Shown piece by piece: positions 53,796 through 64,000 of a stretch of DNA of 64,000 nt (position 1 is the stretch's first letter; each line of letters starts with the position of its first letter). The position numbers were made by a program, and so were the translations under genes. The notes beneath the pieces are model-generated. The model was not told where the DNA came from and made no database searches. It saw only the letters and a program-made list of their open reading frames with translations. The DNA lies in contig JAUJNJ010000015.1 in assembly GCA_030448225.1 (NCBI GenBank), positions 1 through 64,000 of the forward strand. The letters are read 5' to 3'. This DNA comes from Phycisphaerae bacterium. GTDB lineage: Bacteria; Planctomycetota; Phycisphaerae; Tepidisphaerales; Tepidisphaeraceae.

Positions 53796-54279
53796 AAGGT
53801 GCACCACTGTCGTTCACGCGGGGCACGAGGGCAACCCGGCAACTGCCGCCGGACGAAGTCGTCGAGTCCGTCTCGCCGGCCGCCAGCCCTTGCCGTCTCG
53901 CCGCCGGCGCGGGGTCGAGTCGTGCGTCGGCGCGGCGGGTGGAACCCCGGCGGCCCGCGGGTGCGCCCGCCGGGGCCCAGCGTCGGCCGCGATAACGATT
54001 AGCGACCCCCACCGACGCGGCGCGGCATCGAGCCGCCTCGGAGCGGGCGGCTGCAACGCTCGTATCTTCCGGTAGAGCGGATCCACCGCAGGTGTAGCGT
54101 GCGTTCCATCCGCCGGATGACCGGCGTGGCTACCCCGAGTGGCCACGGAACGCCGCCGTAAGTCGATCGGCTCGGACCTCGCGACGTGCGTCTCGGCCGA
54201 TCCGTCGGAACCGACGTTGCGAGGTTCGTGGCGGTGGCGACAATCGGGCCGTCTCACTCACAACGCAAGGGCGCGCTTC
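53796..54279. other. Intergenic region with GTGGCTACC palindrome
   Basis: Around 54113-54160, ccggcgtggctaccccgagtggccacgg is a member of the GGCGTGGCCACC family (20011, 20940). Nothing else was recognised. Confidence 0.45.
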
Positions 54280-55490
54280 ATGATCAACGTCTTCCGCCGT
54301 GCCGCCGCGGCCGCCGCCTTCGTCATCGCCTGCGGCACCGCCGCCCCCGTCGTCGACGCCGCGACCGTGTCCACCAAGGCCGGTCCGGTGAACGTGGAGC
54401 CGCTGGCGAAGCTCGACAACCCGTGGGGCATGGCGTACCTGCCCGACGGCCGGCTGCTGATCACGGAGAAGCCCGGCACGCTGCGGATCTTCGCCGACGG
54501 CAAGCTCTCCGAGCCGGTCGAGGGCGTGCCGGCCGTCGCCTACCGCGGCCAGGGCGGCCTGCTCGACGTCGCGGTCGACCCGAACTTCGCCCAGAACGCG
54601 GCTCGTCTACCTCTCCTACGCCGAGCTGGCCGAGCCGCAGCCCGACGACGCGCGCGACTCGGTCGACCAGCGGCCTCGGCGCGAACTTCAAGGCGCAGGA
54701 CCACCAGCTCAAGGGCGGCGCCGTCGCCCGCGCCCGCCTCGACGGCAACAAGCTGGCGGACCTGAAGGTCATCTGGCGGCAGACGCCCAAGACGCTCGGC
54801 CGCGGCCACTTCGGCGGGCGGCTGATCTTCGCGCCCGACGGCAAGCTGTTCATCACCTCCGGCGAGCGCCAGCGCTCCGAGCCGGCCCAGGAGTGGACCA
54901 GCAACCTCGGCGGGATCGTCCGCATCAACCCCGACGGCTCGATCCCCGACGACAACCCGTTCGCCAACAACGACAGCGCGCGGCCCGACCTCTACACCTA
55001 CGGCAACCGCAACCCGCTCGGCGCCGCCATCCACCCGGCGTCGGGCAAGCTCTGGGTCAACGAGATGGGCCCCAAGGGCGGCGACGAGTTGAACGTGATC
55101 GAGCCGGGCAAGAACTACGGCTGGCCCGCCGTCGCCGTCAGCGCCAAGCACTACAACGACGCGCCGATCCCGGAGCACGCCACGCAGCCGCAGTTCGCCG
55201 CGCCGCTGCGCGCCTGGACGCCGGTGATCTCGCCGTCGGGGATGATCTTCTACGACGGCCCGACGTTCCCGACGTGGAAGAACAGCGCGCTGATCGGCGG
55301 GCTCTCGTCGAAGGCCGTCGTCCGCCTGACCGTGGACGGCGACCGAGTGACCGACGAGGAGCGCATCGACATGGGCCGCCGCATCCGCGACGTGGAGCAG
55401 GCCCCCGACGGCGCGATCCTGCTCCTGAGCGACGGCAAGCAGGGCGAACTCCTGCGCCTCACGCCGGCCGAAGCGGCGAGCGGACAGTAG
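54280..55490 (+). CDS. PQQ-dependent sugar (sorbosone-type) dehydrogenase, frame break near 54600
   Basis: The protein of about 400 residues has a signal peptide ([20 protein letters not shown]) and a six-bladed propeller: [40 protein letters not shown], then after a small deletion near 54602 [69 protein letters not shown] and [10 protein letters not shown]. These are the hallmarks of periplasmic GDH-B and Asd-type aldose dehydrogenases, which oxidise sugars with PQQ. The catalytic His (GRGHFGGRL) and the Arg/Asn in GNRNPLG are present. A second break near 54670 follows. Substrate and electron acceptor are unknown. Confidence 0.85.
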
Positions 55491-55514
55491 CGGCGGCTCG
55501 GTCGGACCACTCCC

Positions 55515-55913
55515 ATGAACCAGGAAGGCGAGACCGGGGAGCGGCCCCGTGACTCGGCGCGGGAGGCGGACGTACAGGCGGCGGAGTCTCGCCTCGGCGG
55601 ACGGTTCCCCGCGCCGTACCGCGCGTTTCTTCACCGGTCCGACGGACATCAGTCGCACGACCGCATCGTCCTCTACGCACTGCATGAGTTGGACGAGCGG
55701 AACGAGACTTTCAACGTGATGGAGTTCTTCCCGAACTACTTTGCCGTCGGCGATGACAGCGGCGGCAGGCTAGTTCTCCTCCGCAAGGGCGATGAGTCGG
55801 CCCAACCGTGGCTGGTGGGAGCCGGCGCTCTGATGCCCGATGACGGACGCGCGATGGGCACAAGCTGGGAGCAGTGGGAAGCAGCGGGCTTTCCGCTACA
55901 TCGCTCGAAGTAA
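55515..55913 (+). CDS. SMI1/KNR4 (SUKH)-family protein
   Basis: The 132-residue protein reads AAESRLGGRFPAPYRAFLHR, SDGHQSHDRIVLYALHELDE, NEFFPNYFAVGDDSGGRLVL-like DDSGGRLVLLRKGDESAQPW and ends SWEQWEAAGFPL. The AExRLGxxFPxPYRxFLxxSDG opening and GDDSGGxxV centre are diagnostic of SUKH proteins, many of which neutralise toxins. No toxin or polymorphic secretion gene is beside it, and it lies outside the cassette array. It starts 25 bases after the dehydrogenase, without a family link. Its role as an orphan immunity protein is inference. Confidence 0.75.
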   Translation: MNQEGETGERPRDSAREADVQAAESRLGGRFPAPYRAFLHRSDGHQSHDRIVLYALHELDERNETFNVMEFFPNYFAVGDDSGGRLVLLRKGDESAQPWLVGAGALMPDDGRAMGTSWEQWEAAGFPLHRSK

Positions 55914-56249
55914 CGTCGCGAGAGCCGTCGGCACGGCGACGGGCGCTGACAGGCGTAGAGGCGGGGAGCGGAGCAGGTGGAAACGCGACCTTCCGCCGCT
56001 GTCCCCCGCCCGGCGCGGTCGGACCGATAACGATGGGGCCGGGCGCGCCGCGCCTTACCACTGTTTATGGTCGAATCGTAATCGCCGGATCTTGCGGCAT
56101 CTTCTTGATCCACGGGCTGCCGTATCGGGCCGGCCCGGGACACGAGCGCTTCGGCCCGCCGGTGACCCGGCGGGCGGCCGCCCCCGACCGCCGCGTGCAT
56201 CGCGCGGCGCGCCGGAAGGGCAGGCGGCACGGGGCGCTGATCTGACGCA
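55914..56249. other. Intergenic region, no supported gene
   Basis: No convincing gene, repeat or promoter was recognised. It may include the missing start of the RTX protein that follows. Confidence 0.3.
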
Positions 56250-58699
56250 ACAACCAGACCGCCGACGCGGACGCGCTGCGGCTGGAACTCGCGCGGCCGC
56301 CCGACTACTTCGGACGCCGCGTTCCCGGCGACGCCGGTCGAGGAGATCGTGTTCGTCGGCGGCGGGGCGGGCGACCGCGGTCGGTGCCGCGTCTTTGCGA
56401 TCGCGCTGGACCTGCCGGCGCATGGGGCCTCGCCGCTCGCCCACCTCCCCCGCGCCGCCGTCGCCGCCGCCCGCAACGCGGGCGACGACCTCCTGTGGGG
56501 CGACAGCGGCCTCGACGTCGACCGCGTCACCCGCGTGACGACCGTCGTCACGAGCGGCAAGCCCGGCGCGGACGACTTCGCCGCGGCGGGCGACGACACG
56601 ATCGACGCCGGCGCCAGCCGCGACATCGCGTTCGGCGACCACGGCGAAATCACGCAGGTCGGCGGCGCGGCGAACGTGCTCGCCCCGTCCGGCGCCGTGG
56701 CCCTCGCGGCCACGACGTCGCACGGCGTGGGCGGCGGCGACACGATCACCGCCAGCGGCGCGGGCGAGAACCTCCTGTTCGGCGGCACCGGCGCCGACCG
56801 CGTTACGGGCGGCGACGACGCCGACGTGATCCTCGGCGACATCGCCGGCCGTCAGCCTCGGCGGCGACGGCGAGTTGGACCGCGTCGACGTGCTCGTCAC
56901 GAACGTCGGGGGCGCGGATTCGCTCGCGGGCGGCGCGGGCAACGACCTGATCCTCGGCCAGGCCGGCGGCGACTCGATCGCCGGCGGCGAGGGCAACGAC
57001 GTCCTCATCGGCGACAACGCCACCGTCCGCCGCGCCGGCCCCGGCTCCTCGAGCACGACTTGCGCTTCCGCTTCGGCCTCTGGACCGGCGCGCTCTACGA
57101 CGCGGCCGGCAACATCCCGCACGGCCGAACTCGGCCTCGGCGCCACGTTCGCCGACCCGCTCGGCGACGCGCCTCTCCGTCACGCTCCTCGAGCACGACG
57201 CCGCCACGCCGGCCGACGACCGCTGGGGCAACGACGCCCGCCGCCGGCGACGCCGGCAACGACGTGGTCTTCGGCCAACTCGGCGACGACACGCTCGCCG
57301 GCGGGACGGGCGACGACTACGTCGAGGGCAACGGCGGCAACGACTCGATCCGCGGCGGCATTGGCCAGGACGACCTCGTCGGCGGCAGCAGCGACCGCTT
57401 CGGCCCTCGACGCCCGGCCAGCTGCGCCGACGGCCGCAACGAGATCTTCGGCGGCGACGGTTCCAAGACCGGCCGCGGGAAGCCGGCGACCTGGCAGACG
57501 GCGGCCACGCCAACGACGCCGACACGATCCTCGGCGACAACGGCAACATCTCGAAGGTCGTCAACGCGACCACCGGGAAGTTCGTCACCTTTAACTACGA
57601 CAACTACGCCGGCACCGCGCGGGTCAACCCGCGCGTGGTGGAACTGCTCGACTACACCCCGGGCGTGGCCGGCCCGGCCGACCTCGGCGGCGCCGACCGC
57701 GTCCACGGCGAGGACGGCGACGATGGCGTCTGGGCATGACCGGCAACGACATGCTGTTCGGCGGCGGCAATGACGACGACCTGATCGGCGGCGCGACGCG
57801 CCGACGGCATCCTCGGCGACGACGGCCGCATCCTCACCAGCCGCAACGGCACGGCCGAACGCTGCGCAGCGTGGCGGCCGTCACCGCGCTCGACGCGACG
57901 ATCAGCACGGCCGGCGGCGCGTCGGCGACGATCAACCTGGCGGGCCGGCTGAAGAAGGCGGCGGCCCTCGCGCGCCGTTCGGGCTCGGCGGCCAGCGACA
58001 TCATCTACGGCGGCGCCCGGCGACGACGCGATGAGCAGCGCCGAGGCGCTGACGGGCTTCTACGCCGCCTCCTGTCCGGCGCCAGGCCGGTGAACCCGGG
58101 CGACGCCTTTCAGTACGGCGCGCCAGCTCGGCGAGTTCGCCGCCTATGACGAGAACGCACCGCGGACGAAGATCGAAGGGTTCTTCCTGAACTTCGACAA
58201 GGCCGAGGCGGACGGCGACGACGCGATCTTCGGCGACGAGGGCAACGACTGGGCCGTCGGCGGCACCGGCACCGACCACCTCTACGGCGGCCTCGGCGAC
58301 GACCTGCTGAACGTCGACGACGACCTCGACACCACCAACGGCACGAACGACGCCGCCGACACCGGCGTCCACGCCGGCGCCCGACATCGCGTACGGCGGC
58401 GGCGGCGGGACGTGCTGATTGCCGACAGCAAGGACGACCGGTTGATCAACTGGGTCGGCGAGTTCGACAGCTACGTCGTGCCGTTATCGCCCTTCGGCGT
58501 CGGCACGATCAGCCGAGCCCTTTCGCCCGGGCTGCCGGCTTACCTGCTGCAACTCGCGGCGAGCGACCGGCTGGACCTGGCGCGAACCGAGCCGGCAGGC
58601 GAGCTGGGCATCGTCCTTCAGAAGGACGCGGGCTGGCAGTCGCAGACCGGCGCGCCCGCCGACCCGCAGCCGGGCAGCGGCAGCGGCAAGCGGAAGTAG
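56250..58699 (+). CDS. RTX-type calcium-binding repeat protein, many frame breaks
   Basis: Several frames together encode one large repeat protein. Glycine/aspartate nonapeptides are obvious: GGDDADVILGDIAG, GGAGNDLILGQAGGDSIAGG, EGNDVLIGDNA, GDAGNDVVFGQLGDDTLAGG, TGDDYVEGNGGNDSIRGGIG, NDMLFGGGNDDDLIGG and DEGNDWAVGGTGTDHLYGGL. These GGxGxDxUx units form calcium-binding parallel beta-rolls, usually in secreted proteins. Between repeat blocks lie about 60-residue spacers with a FGLWTGALYDAAGNI-like part. The end is non-repetitive (LINWVGEFDSYVVPLSPFGV, then GSGSGKRK). The start is unclear: NNQTADADALRLELARPPDY near 56250 is probably inside the gene. Breaks are too many to place, and mostly single bases. 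Confidence 0.7.
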
Positions 58700-59018
58700 G
58701 GTGGATTCGTGCGGGTTCCCGCGGCTGTGCCGCTCCGCCCGTGATGCGGCGGCGGCCCCCGGGGGGAGACGGGCAAGCGCCCGGCGCGTTTGATGATGAT
58801 GACGTAGCGGTCCCCACAACGAGTCGCGTGTAGCGCACGAACGAATCTCCCGCAGTTCTGGGAAGAACCGCGGGGGATCCGTATCGCGTTGGCGATGACG
58901 CGCCGCGGGTGCGTCGCTGTATAAACCGCGGGGACGCAATCGGTGTGGCAACCCGGCGTGAAATCCGAGCCGCTCAATCCCGGCTTGCTGAACTTCCTGC
59001 GGGTGTGACTGTTTTGAT
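58700..59018. repeat. Intergenic region with gaatctcccgcag repeat
   Basis: 58835-58910 pairs gaatctcccgcagttctggg with aagaaccgcgggggatccg and ends gcgatgacg, a member of the gcgaaggatc family. No gene is visible. Confidence 0.5.
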
Positions 59019-60572
59019 TTACTTCTTCGGCTTCGCCGCGTCGTAGCCGGCGGGCTTGTCGCCGTCACGCGTGGTGGGGGGCGGCGGGGTGACGCCGGCG
59101 GCGCGCATCGCGCGGTGGATGGCGTCGACCGTCTCGACCGAGGGCTTGAAGTTCCCGGGCCGGAACCCCTCGGCGATCATCAGCGGCGTCCAGCCGCGCT
59201 TGTTCTTCCGGTTCCAGACGTCGATGCGCGCGCCCTTGTCGGCGAGGAATGCGACCATCTTCGGCAGGCTCTTGTACGCCGCGCCGTGCATCGCCGTCTC
59301 GCCGTTGCGGTCGACGGCGTTGACGTCGGCGCCGACGCCCAGGAGGTACTCGACGGCCGCCAACGCCTCGGGCTCGGTCCCGGCTTCCTCGGTGGGCGCG
59401 AACGTGCCGATGCCGGCCGCGGCCATCAACGGCGTGCAGCCGTCCTTGTTCGCCAGCAGCGGGTCGGCGCCTAACCCCACCAATTCCCGCATGTAGGGGA
59501 CGTCGGCCTTCCGCGCCGCCAGCAGGAACGGCGTCGCGCCGGTGAGGTTGATCCCGCTCCCTTCGGTCGATTTGCCCTTCAGCCGCCGGTTGACGTCCGC
59601 GCCGCGCGCCGCGAGTTCCCGCGCGAACTGAAGGCTCGTCAGGTCGCCCGAACCGCTCGGCGGCGGCTGACCGTCGTCGCCGTCGCCGCGGTTGGGCTTT
59701 CGGACCGACGCCATCGCGTGCAGCGGGGGGTACCCGGACCGGTCGTCGTTCGGGTCGGCGCCGGCCTTCAGCAAAACGGCGGCGAGCGCGAAGTGCCCGT
59801 TCTCGATTGCAAGGAGCAGCACGCTCACGCCGTTGCCGGGGGCCCGGCCGTCGGCCCGCTTTTCCGTCCGCACCGGTTCGTTCACGTCCACGCCCGCCTT
59901 GAGCAGGACCTGAACGACCGCCACCCGGCCCTCGCGCGCCGCAAAGAGCAGGGGCGTGAAGCCGGACTTCAGCCGTGCGTTGGCGTCCGCGCCGGCCGCG
60001 AGCAGCACCTCGACGACGGCGGCGTGGCCCTCGGCCGCCGCCCACATCAGCGCCGTCTGGTCCTTGCGGTCCGTCGCGTCGACCTTCGCGCCGGCGTCGA
60101 GCAGCGCCCGCACGGCCCCGGCGCGGCCGGTGCGGGCGGCGGTCATCAGCGCCGTCTCGCCGCCGAGCAGGGCGACGTTGGCGTCCGCGCCGGATTCGAG
60201 CAGCGCGCGGACGAGTGCCTCGTTGCCGTTCGCGCACGCGAGCGACAGCGGCGTGACGCCGTAGCGATTCGCGGCCTTGGCCGCGGCGCCGGCGGCGAGC
60301 AGGAGGCGAGCCGTCTCTAAATCGTCATGGTGGGCGGCCCAGTGGAGCGCGGTCATGCCGTCCGCCTGGGCGGCGTTCGCGTCGGCGCGTTCGCTCAGAA
60401 GCGACCGGACGCGCGGCCAGTCCGCCCGCTCCGCCGCCGCCGCGAGTTGCGGGTCCGTCGCCGGCGCGTCCGGCGCGGCGGCGGGGCACGATCCGACCAT
60501 GATGAACGACAAGATGTAGGTCGCCGCCGCGGCGGTCACGCGGCGGGCGCGTCGCAGCTCTCGGTTCGTCAT
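59019..60572 (-). CDS. Exported ankyrin-repeat protein
   Basis: The 517-residue protein starts with a basic n-region and hydrophobic segment (RRVTAAAATYILSFIMVGSC, possible lipobox-like Cys). About nine to ten ankyrin repeats follow, for example DGMTALHWAAHHDDLETARL, YGVTPLSLACANGNEALVRA, KDQTALMWAAAEGHAAVVEV and NGETAMHGAAYKSLPKMVAF. Each is a helix-turn-helix unit used for protein binding. The C-terminal part carries GWTPLMIAEGFRPGNFKPS and a short tail ending in KPKK. No frame break. It lies 16 bases downstream of the DUF1552 gene on the same strand, an arrangement common in planctomycetes and acidobacteria, suggesting joint function with the two exported proteins. Confidence 0.92.
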   Translation of the reverse strand: MTNRELRRARRVTAAAATYILSFIMVGSCPAAAPDAPATDPQLAAAAERADWPRVRSLLSERADANAAQADGMTALHWAAHHDDLETARLLLAAGAAAKAANRYGVTPLSLACANGNEALVRALLESGADANVALLGGETALMTAARTGRAGAVRALLDAGAKVDATDRKDQTALMWAAAEGHAAVVEVLLAAGADANARLKSGFTPLLFAAREGRVAVVQVLLKAGVDVNEPVRTEKRADGRAPGNGVSVLLLAIENGHFALAAVLLKAGADPNDDRSGYPPLHAMASVRKPNRGDGDDGQPPPSGSGDLTSLQFARELAARGADVNRRLKGKSTEGSGINLTGATPFLLAARKADVPYMRELVGLGADPLLANKDGCTPLMAAAGIGTFAPTEEAGTEPEALAAVEYLLGVGADVNAVDRNGETAMHGAAYKSLPKMVAFLADKGARIDVWNRKNKRGWTPLMIAEGFRPGNFKPSVETVDAIHRAMRAAGVTPPPPTTRDGDKPAGYDAAKPKK

Positions 60573-60588
60573 CCGCGCCTCGCGTCGG

Positions 60589-61932
60589 TCAGATGCCCAG
60601 CGGTTCGAACAGTTCGCCCACCCGGCCGTCGCTGTCGGCGAACTTGTCAAGCCTGACGCCGACCTTGTCGAGCATCGTGAGGTGAAGGTTCGCCAGCGCG
60701 GTCGGCTTGTCGAACCGGATGTGTCGCCCGCCCTTCATCCCGCCCGCCGCGCCGCCGGCGACGATGATCGGCAGGTTGGAGTGGTCGTGCACGTTCGGGT
60801 TGCCCATGCCGCTGCCGTACAGGAGCAGCGAATGGTCGAGCAGCGTGCCGTTCCCCTCCTTGGCCGCCCGGAGTTTGCCGAGGAACTCGGCGAACAGCGA
60901 GACGTGGAACGCGTTGATCTTCGCCATCTTGGCGACCTTCTCCGGGTCGTTGCCGTGGTGCGACAGCGGGTGGTGCGGGTCCGACACGCCGGCCTCGGGG
61001 TAGGTGCGGTTGCTCGTCTCGCGCGCGAGCTGGAACGTGGTGACGCGCGTGACGTCCCCCTGCATCGCCAGCACCTGCAGGTCGAACATCAGCCGCGCGT
61101 GGTCGGCGTAGGCGGCGGGGACGCCGACGGGGCGGTCGAGGTCCGGCAACTCGTTTTGCTCGGCGTCGCGCTCGGCCTTCTGGATGCGGCGCTCCACGTC
61201 GCGGACGGCGTCGAGGTACTGCCCCACCTTCGCCCGGTCGGCCGGCCCCAGCTCGCCCTTGAGGCGCGCCAGGTCGTCGTGGACGAAGTCGAGCAGGCTG
61301 GCGCGGCGGCGGAGCGAGGCGAGGCGGTCGGCCTTGCTGCCCCCCTCGCCGAACAGCGTCTCGAACACCAGCCGCGGGTGCGCCTCGGCCGGCAGCGGCG
61401 TCGTCGGCGACGACCACGACAGGTTGTTCTGGTAGACGCAGGCGTACCCGTTGTCGCACTGGCCCGCGGTCTGGAGCATGTCCATCGCCAGCTCGAGCGA
61501 CGGCAGCGGCGTCTCGCGGCCGATCTGCTGCGCGGCGATCTGGTCGACGGTCGTGCCGAGGCGGTAGTCGGAGCTCTCGGTGTGCTTGGCGCGGGCGCAG
61601 CTCAAGAACGCCGCGTTCGACGTCGCGTGCGTGCCCGGGTAGGCGTTGCGCAGCTCCATGTTCGTCAGCACCGACACGTGGTCCTTCACCGGCGCCAGCG
61701 ACTCAAGGATCGGCGACAGCGCGTCGAGCCGGTCGCCGTCGCGCGGCGTCCACCGCGTGATGTCGCACCCCATCGGCATGAACACGAAGCCGAGCCGCCG
61801 GACCGGCGCCGCCGGCGTCGCCGCCAGGGCGGTGGCGGCGGGGACCATCGCGTCCAGCAGCGGCAGCGCCAGGGTGGCGCCGACGCCGCGCAGGAACGTC
61901 CGCCGCGGCAACGATTTCCTCGACAGGTTCAT
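60589..61932 (-). CDS. DUF1552 protein with Tat signal
   Basis: The 447-residue protein begins MNLSRKSLPRRTFLRGVGAT, a twin-arginine signal, so it is exported folded. The body matches DUF1552: RRLGFVFMPMGCDITRWTPR, HVSVLTNMELRNAYPGTHAT, NAAFLSCARAKHTESSDYRL, TTVDQIAAQQIGRETPLPSL, YLDAVRDVERRIQKAERDAE and LLLYGSGMGNPNVHDHSNLP. These proteins are encoded with DUF1592/DUF1588 multi-domain proteins; the pair is thought to act in periplasmic polymer or carbohydrate oxidation, but no activity is established. Its ATG overlaps the stop of the upstream gene by four bases. No frame break. Confidence 0.93.
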   Translation of the reverse strand: MNLSRKSLPRRTFLRGVGATLALPLLDAMVPAATALAATPAAPVRRLGFVFMPMGCDITRWTPRDGDRLDALSPILESLAPVKDHVSVLTNMELRNAYPGTHATSNAAFLSCARAKHTESSDYRLGTTVDQIAAQQIGRETPLPSLELAMDMLQTAGQCDNGYACVYQNNLSWSSPTTPLPAEAHPRLVFETLFGEGGSKADRLASLRRRASLLDFVHDDLARLKGELGPADRAKVGQYLDAVRDVERRIQKAERDAEQNELPDLDRPVGVPAAYADHARLMFDLQVLAMQGDVTRVTTFQLARETSNRTYPEAGVSDPHHPLSHHGNDPEKVAKMAKINAFHVSLFAEFLGKLRAAKEGNGTLLDHSLLLYGSGMGNPNVHDHSNLPIIVAGGAAGGMKGGRHIRFDKPTALANLHLTMLDKVGVRLDKFADSDGRVGELFEPLGI

Positions 61933-64000
61933 GGGGTCTCCCTCATCCGGAACGGGGTGCTGTGGACGATCCCGACGACGATCGCCGAAAAGCGGTAGTC
62001 GGCCGCCGCCGCGGCGCGGACGACGCCGCGGACGGCGGGGCCGTCGTAGTGCCCGACGCCGCGGCCCAGCGCGAACGTCAGCAGCTTCTCGGCCAGCGTG
62101 GTGGTGAAGATCTCCGGGCGCTTCAGCAGCGCGGCCTCCAGCCCGTCGACCCCGGCGAACCGGCTGCCGTCGGGGAGCCCGCCGGCGGCGTCGACCGGCC
62201 GGCCCTCCTCCGCCGTGCGCCAGCGGCCGACGGCGTCGAAGTTCTCCAGCGACAGGCCGACCGGGTCCATCACGTCGTGGCAATCCTCGCGCACGCGGCG
62301 TTGGCCCGGTGTGCTGCGCCGCGCCGCCGGCAGCGACGCCGACACCGTGTTGTCGTCGAGCCGCGGGCACGTCCGGCGGCGGGGGCGGCGGGGGGTGCCG
62401 AGCACGTTGTCCAGCACCCACTTGCCGCGGATCACCGGCGACGTCCGCGTCGCGTACGACGTGACCGTCAAGGTGCTGCTGCCGGGTGCCGCAACAGGCC
62501 GCCCCGGCGGCTGGCAGCCGGGTCGAGCTACGCGGCGGAACTGGGTGCCGTACACGTGGGGGATGCCGTAGTGCTTCGCGAGCCGCTCGTTGAGCCAGGC
62601 GCGGTCGGGCGCAACAGGTCGAGCACGCTGCGGTCGTCCCGCACCACGTCGGTGAAGAGCAGTTCGGTCCTCGCCGGAACGCCTGGATGCAGGTTGTCGT
62701 CGAAGTCGGGGGAACAGCCGCCCGTCGGGCGTGATCGATTCGAGGTTGCGCAGGTGCAGCCACGCGCGACGAAGTTGCCGATGAGCGACGCCGACTGCGG
62801 GTCGGCCAGCATCCGCCGCGCCTCATGCTCGAGCACGTCGGGCCGGCTTAGCCGTCGCGGCGAGGCGACGTCGAGCAGTTCGTCGTCGGGGATGCTGCTC
62901 CACAGGAAGAACGACAGCCGCGACGCGAGTTCCAAATCGCTCACGCGGTACGCGTCGCGCGCGTCGGCCGCCGGGTCGCGCTCGACGCGGAACAGGAACT
63001 CGCGGCTGACGAGGACCGGCAGCAAGCCGCCGCCTCGATGCCCGCGTCGAAGTCGCCGCCCTCGAGTCGCCTCGCGGTAGAACGGCAGGACGCGCGTCGT
63101 CGGCCTCGCCGACCGGCCGGCGGTAGCGCGCATCAGCGTCGAGAGGATCTGCTTCGCGCACGCCTCCTCGCCCGGCCCGCCGGGGCGCGCGACGAAGATG
63201 CGGCGGCGGCTCGGCGTGTCGCCGGGGGCGTGGCCGCGGCGGCGTCGCCGCCGGACCCCTTCTCGAACGGGCCGGTGATCGACACCTGGTAGACCGCGGG
63301 CGACACCCGCGGGTGCCGGTGCATGTTGAAGCGGGCGTTGTACGGCTGGCGCGCCGTCTCGAGCAGCGACGATGGGTTCTTCAGGAACGTGACGCCGAGG
63401 TCGCGCGGCCGGCCTTGACGGACAGGCGGGAGCTTCAGGTGGGCGTCGACGGCTGGAAATCCTGCGGCCGGGCGGGGGCTTCACCGTGAAGGACTCGACG
63501 CTCGCGGTCGAGCAGCACCTCCATTTCGTGCGATTCGTGAAGCCCTCCACCTCCTCGTTGCGGTCGCGGGCGAGGCGGATCTGGATCTCGTACTCCCGTC
63601 CCGGCGCGAACGTGTAGCGGATGAGCGTGCCGCCGCGCGCGCGCCGACTGGCAGGCCGTCGACGCGGTCCTCCTGCGTGACGTCCGGGCGGACGCGGATC
63701 GTGTCGCCGCCCGGCGACCGCGGCGCCGCCGGACCGCGAGGCGGGCTGATCTTCTGGGCGGCTGTGACGTAGCGGTCGAGGAGCGTGGGGGAGAGTTCGC
63801 CGACCGTCACGTTGTCGAACCCGTGGCTCGATTCCGTCGGCCGGCAACAGGGCTGCCGCGTCGATTTCGAGGGCCAACAGGTCGCGGATGACGTTCTGGC
63901 TGGCGCGCGTCAGCCGCCGGAGCGTGTCGAAAGCGCCCAAGCGCGGCCGCTCGGCCGCCGCGCGATCGAGTTCGGTTTCAAGTGACACGGCAGACGCGTA
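61929..64000 (-). CDS. DUF1587/1595/1592/1588/1585 multi-domain protein, partial
   Basis: The gene enters from beyond the window's right edge. Domains appear in the usual order: DUF1587 near 63900 (TRASQNVIRDLLALEIDAAA), a beta-sandwich with YTFAPGREYEIQIRLARDRN, DUF1592 (FLFRVERDPAADARDAYRVS, then LASRLSFFLWSSIPDDELLD), DUF1588 (RTSPVIRGKWVLDNVLGTP) and DUF1585 (AALLKRPEIFTTTLAEKLLT, GRGVGHYDGPAVRGVVRAA). The stop (TGA, 61929-61931) overlaps the DUF1552 start. At least seven frame breaks occur between 62280 and 63800. Full-length members often carry an N-terminal cytochrome c domain, which would be outside the window. It forms an operon with the DUF1552 and ankyrin genes. Confidence 0.85.

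Noticed and set aside
56250..58699. Complete RTX toxin with type I secretion genes
   Set aside because: Repeats are clear, but there is no toxin domain, activator or secretion ATPase beside it. It is more likely a surface or matrix protein.

Overview
The window is about 68-70% GC outside one block and looks like a piece of a Planctomycetota chromosome, most like Phycisphaerae/Tepidisphaerales. The taxonomic call is an inference from gene families: a DUF1592-DUF1552-ankyrin gene set, a PEP-CTERM exported protease, short membrane proteins ending in the zinc ribbon CGYDLRATPDRCPECG, a ThiD2-ThiE fusion, and integron-like cassettes with GTTATCCG cores. No rRNA or complete tRNA gene was seen.

Layout. 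1-5.9 kb: end of a kelch protein, a small membrane protein, then a DtxR/MntR regulator divergent from a Mn/Zn ABC transporter (binding protein, ATPase, permease). The permease carries its own C-terminal DtxR-like domain, and one 14-bp motif lies in front of both transcription units. 6.15-8.84 kb: an endonuclease III gene is cut off at a block of lower-GC, enterobacterial-looking DNA with no credible genes, probably a chimera or contaminant. 8.8-15.6 kb: an acidic-tail protein, a csoR-copZ-copA copper operon (copA holds an in-frame repeat insertion), a PEP-CTERM metalloprotease and a ferredoxin broken by a 49-bp tandem duplication. 15.8-23.6 kb: gpmI, a 28-residue Lys/Ala-rich histone-H1-like peptide gene with its own promoter and terminator, a ParA-like ATPase, a VanZ-like protein, an orphan DNA methyltransferase and thiE.

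23.8-27.4 kb is the most unusual part: four small genes, each bounded by a 5' sequence that is the reverse complement of its own 3' end, separated by attC-like imperfect palindromes. This is an integron cassette array without an integrase in view. An IS110-family element sits inside one of the attC sites. 27.7-36 kb: murJ, small membrane proteins, a PhyH dioxygenase operon, a PfkB kinase, MarC and HIT proteins. 36-46.6 kb: a DUF4139 protein, gamma-carbonic anhydrase, a receiver protein, a cold-shock protein, a histidine kinase with a sigma-54 response regulator, a Spy-like protein, ispF and cysS. 47.2-51.7 kb: ruvC, ruvA and ruvB interleaved with zinc-ribbon membrane proteins. 52-64 kb: a TIM-barrel isomerase, a PQQ-type sugar dehydrogenase, a SUKH protein, an RTX protein, then ankyrin, DUF1552 and DUF1592 genes on the minus strand, running off the end.

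Two general properties affect every entry. Many genes contain one or more small frame breaks, often at GC/CG dinucleotide runs, so the sequence probably carries uncorrected indels; genes are given here with their intended full extent. The intergenic spaces are filled with palindromic repeats built from short low-complexity words (for example ccacggagacacgg, ccaatgaccaa, ggagtgg, gaagtacgaaatccg), and some of these extend into coding sequence.
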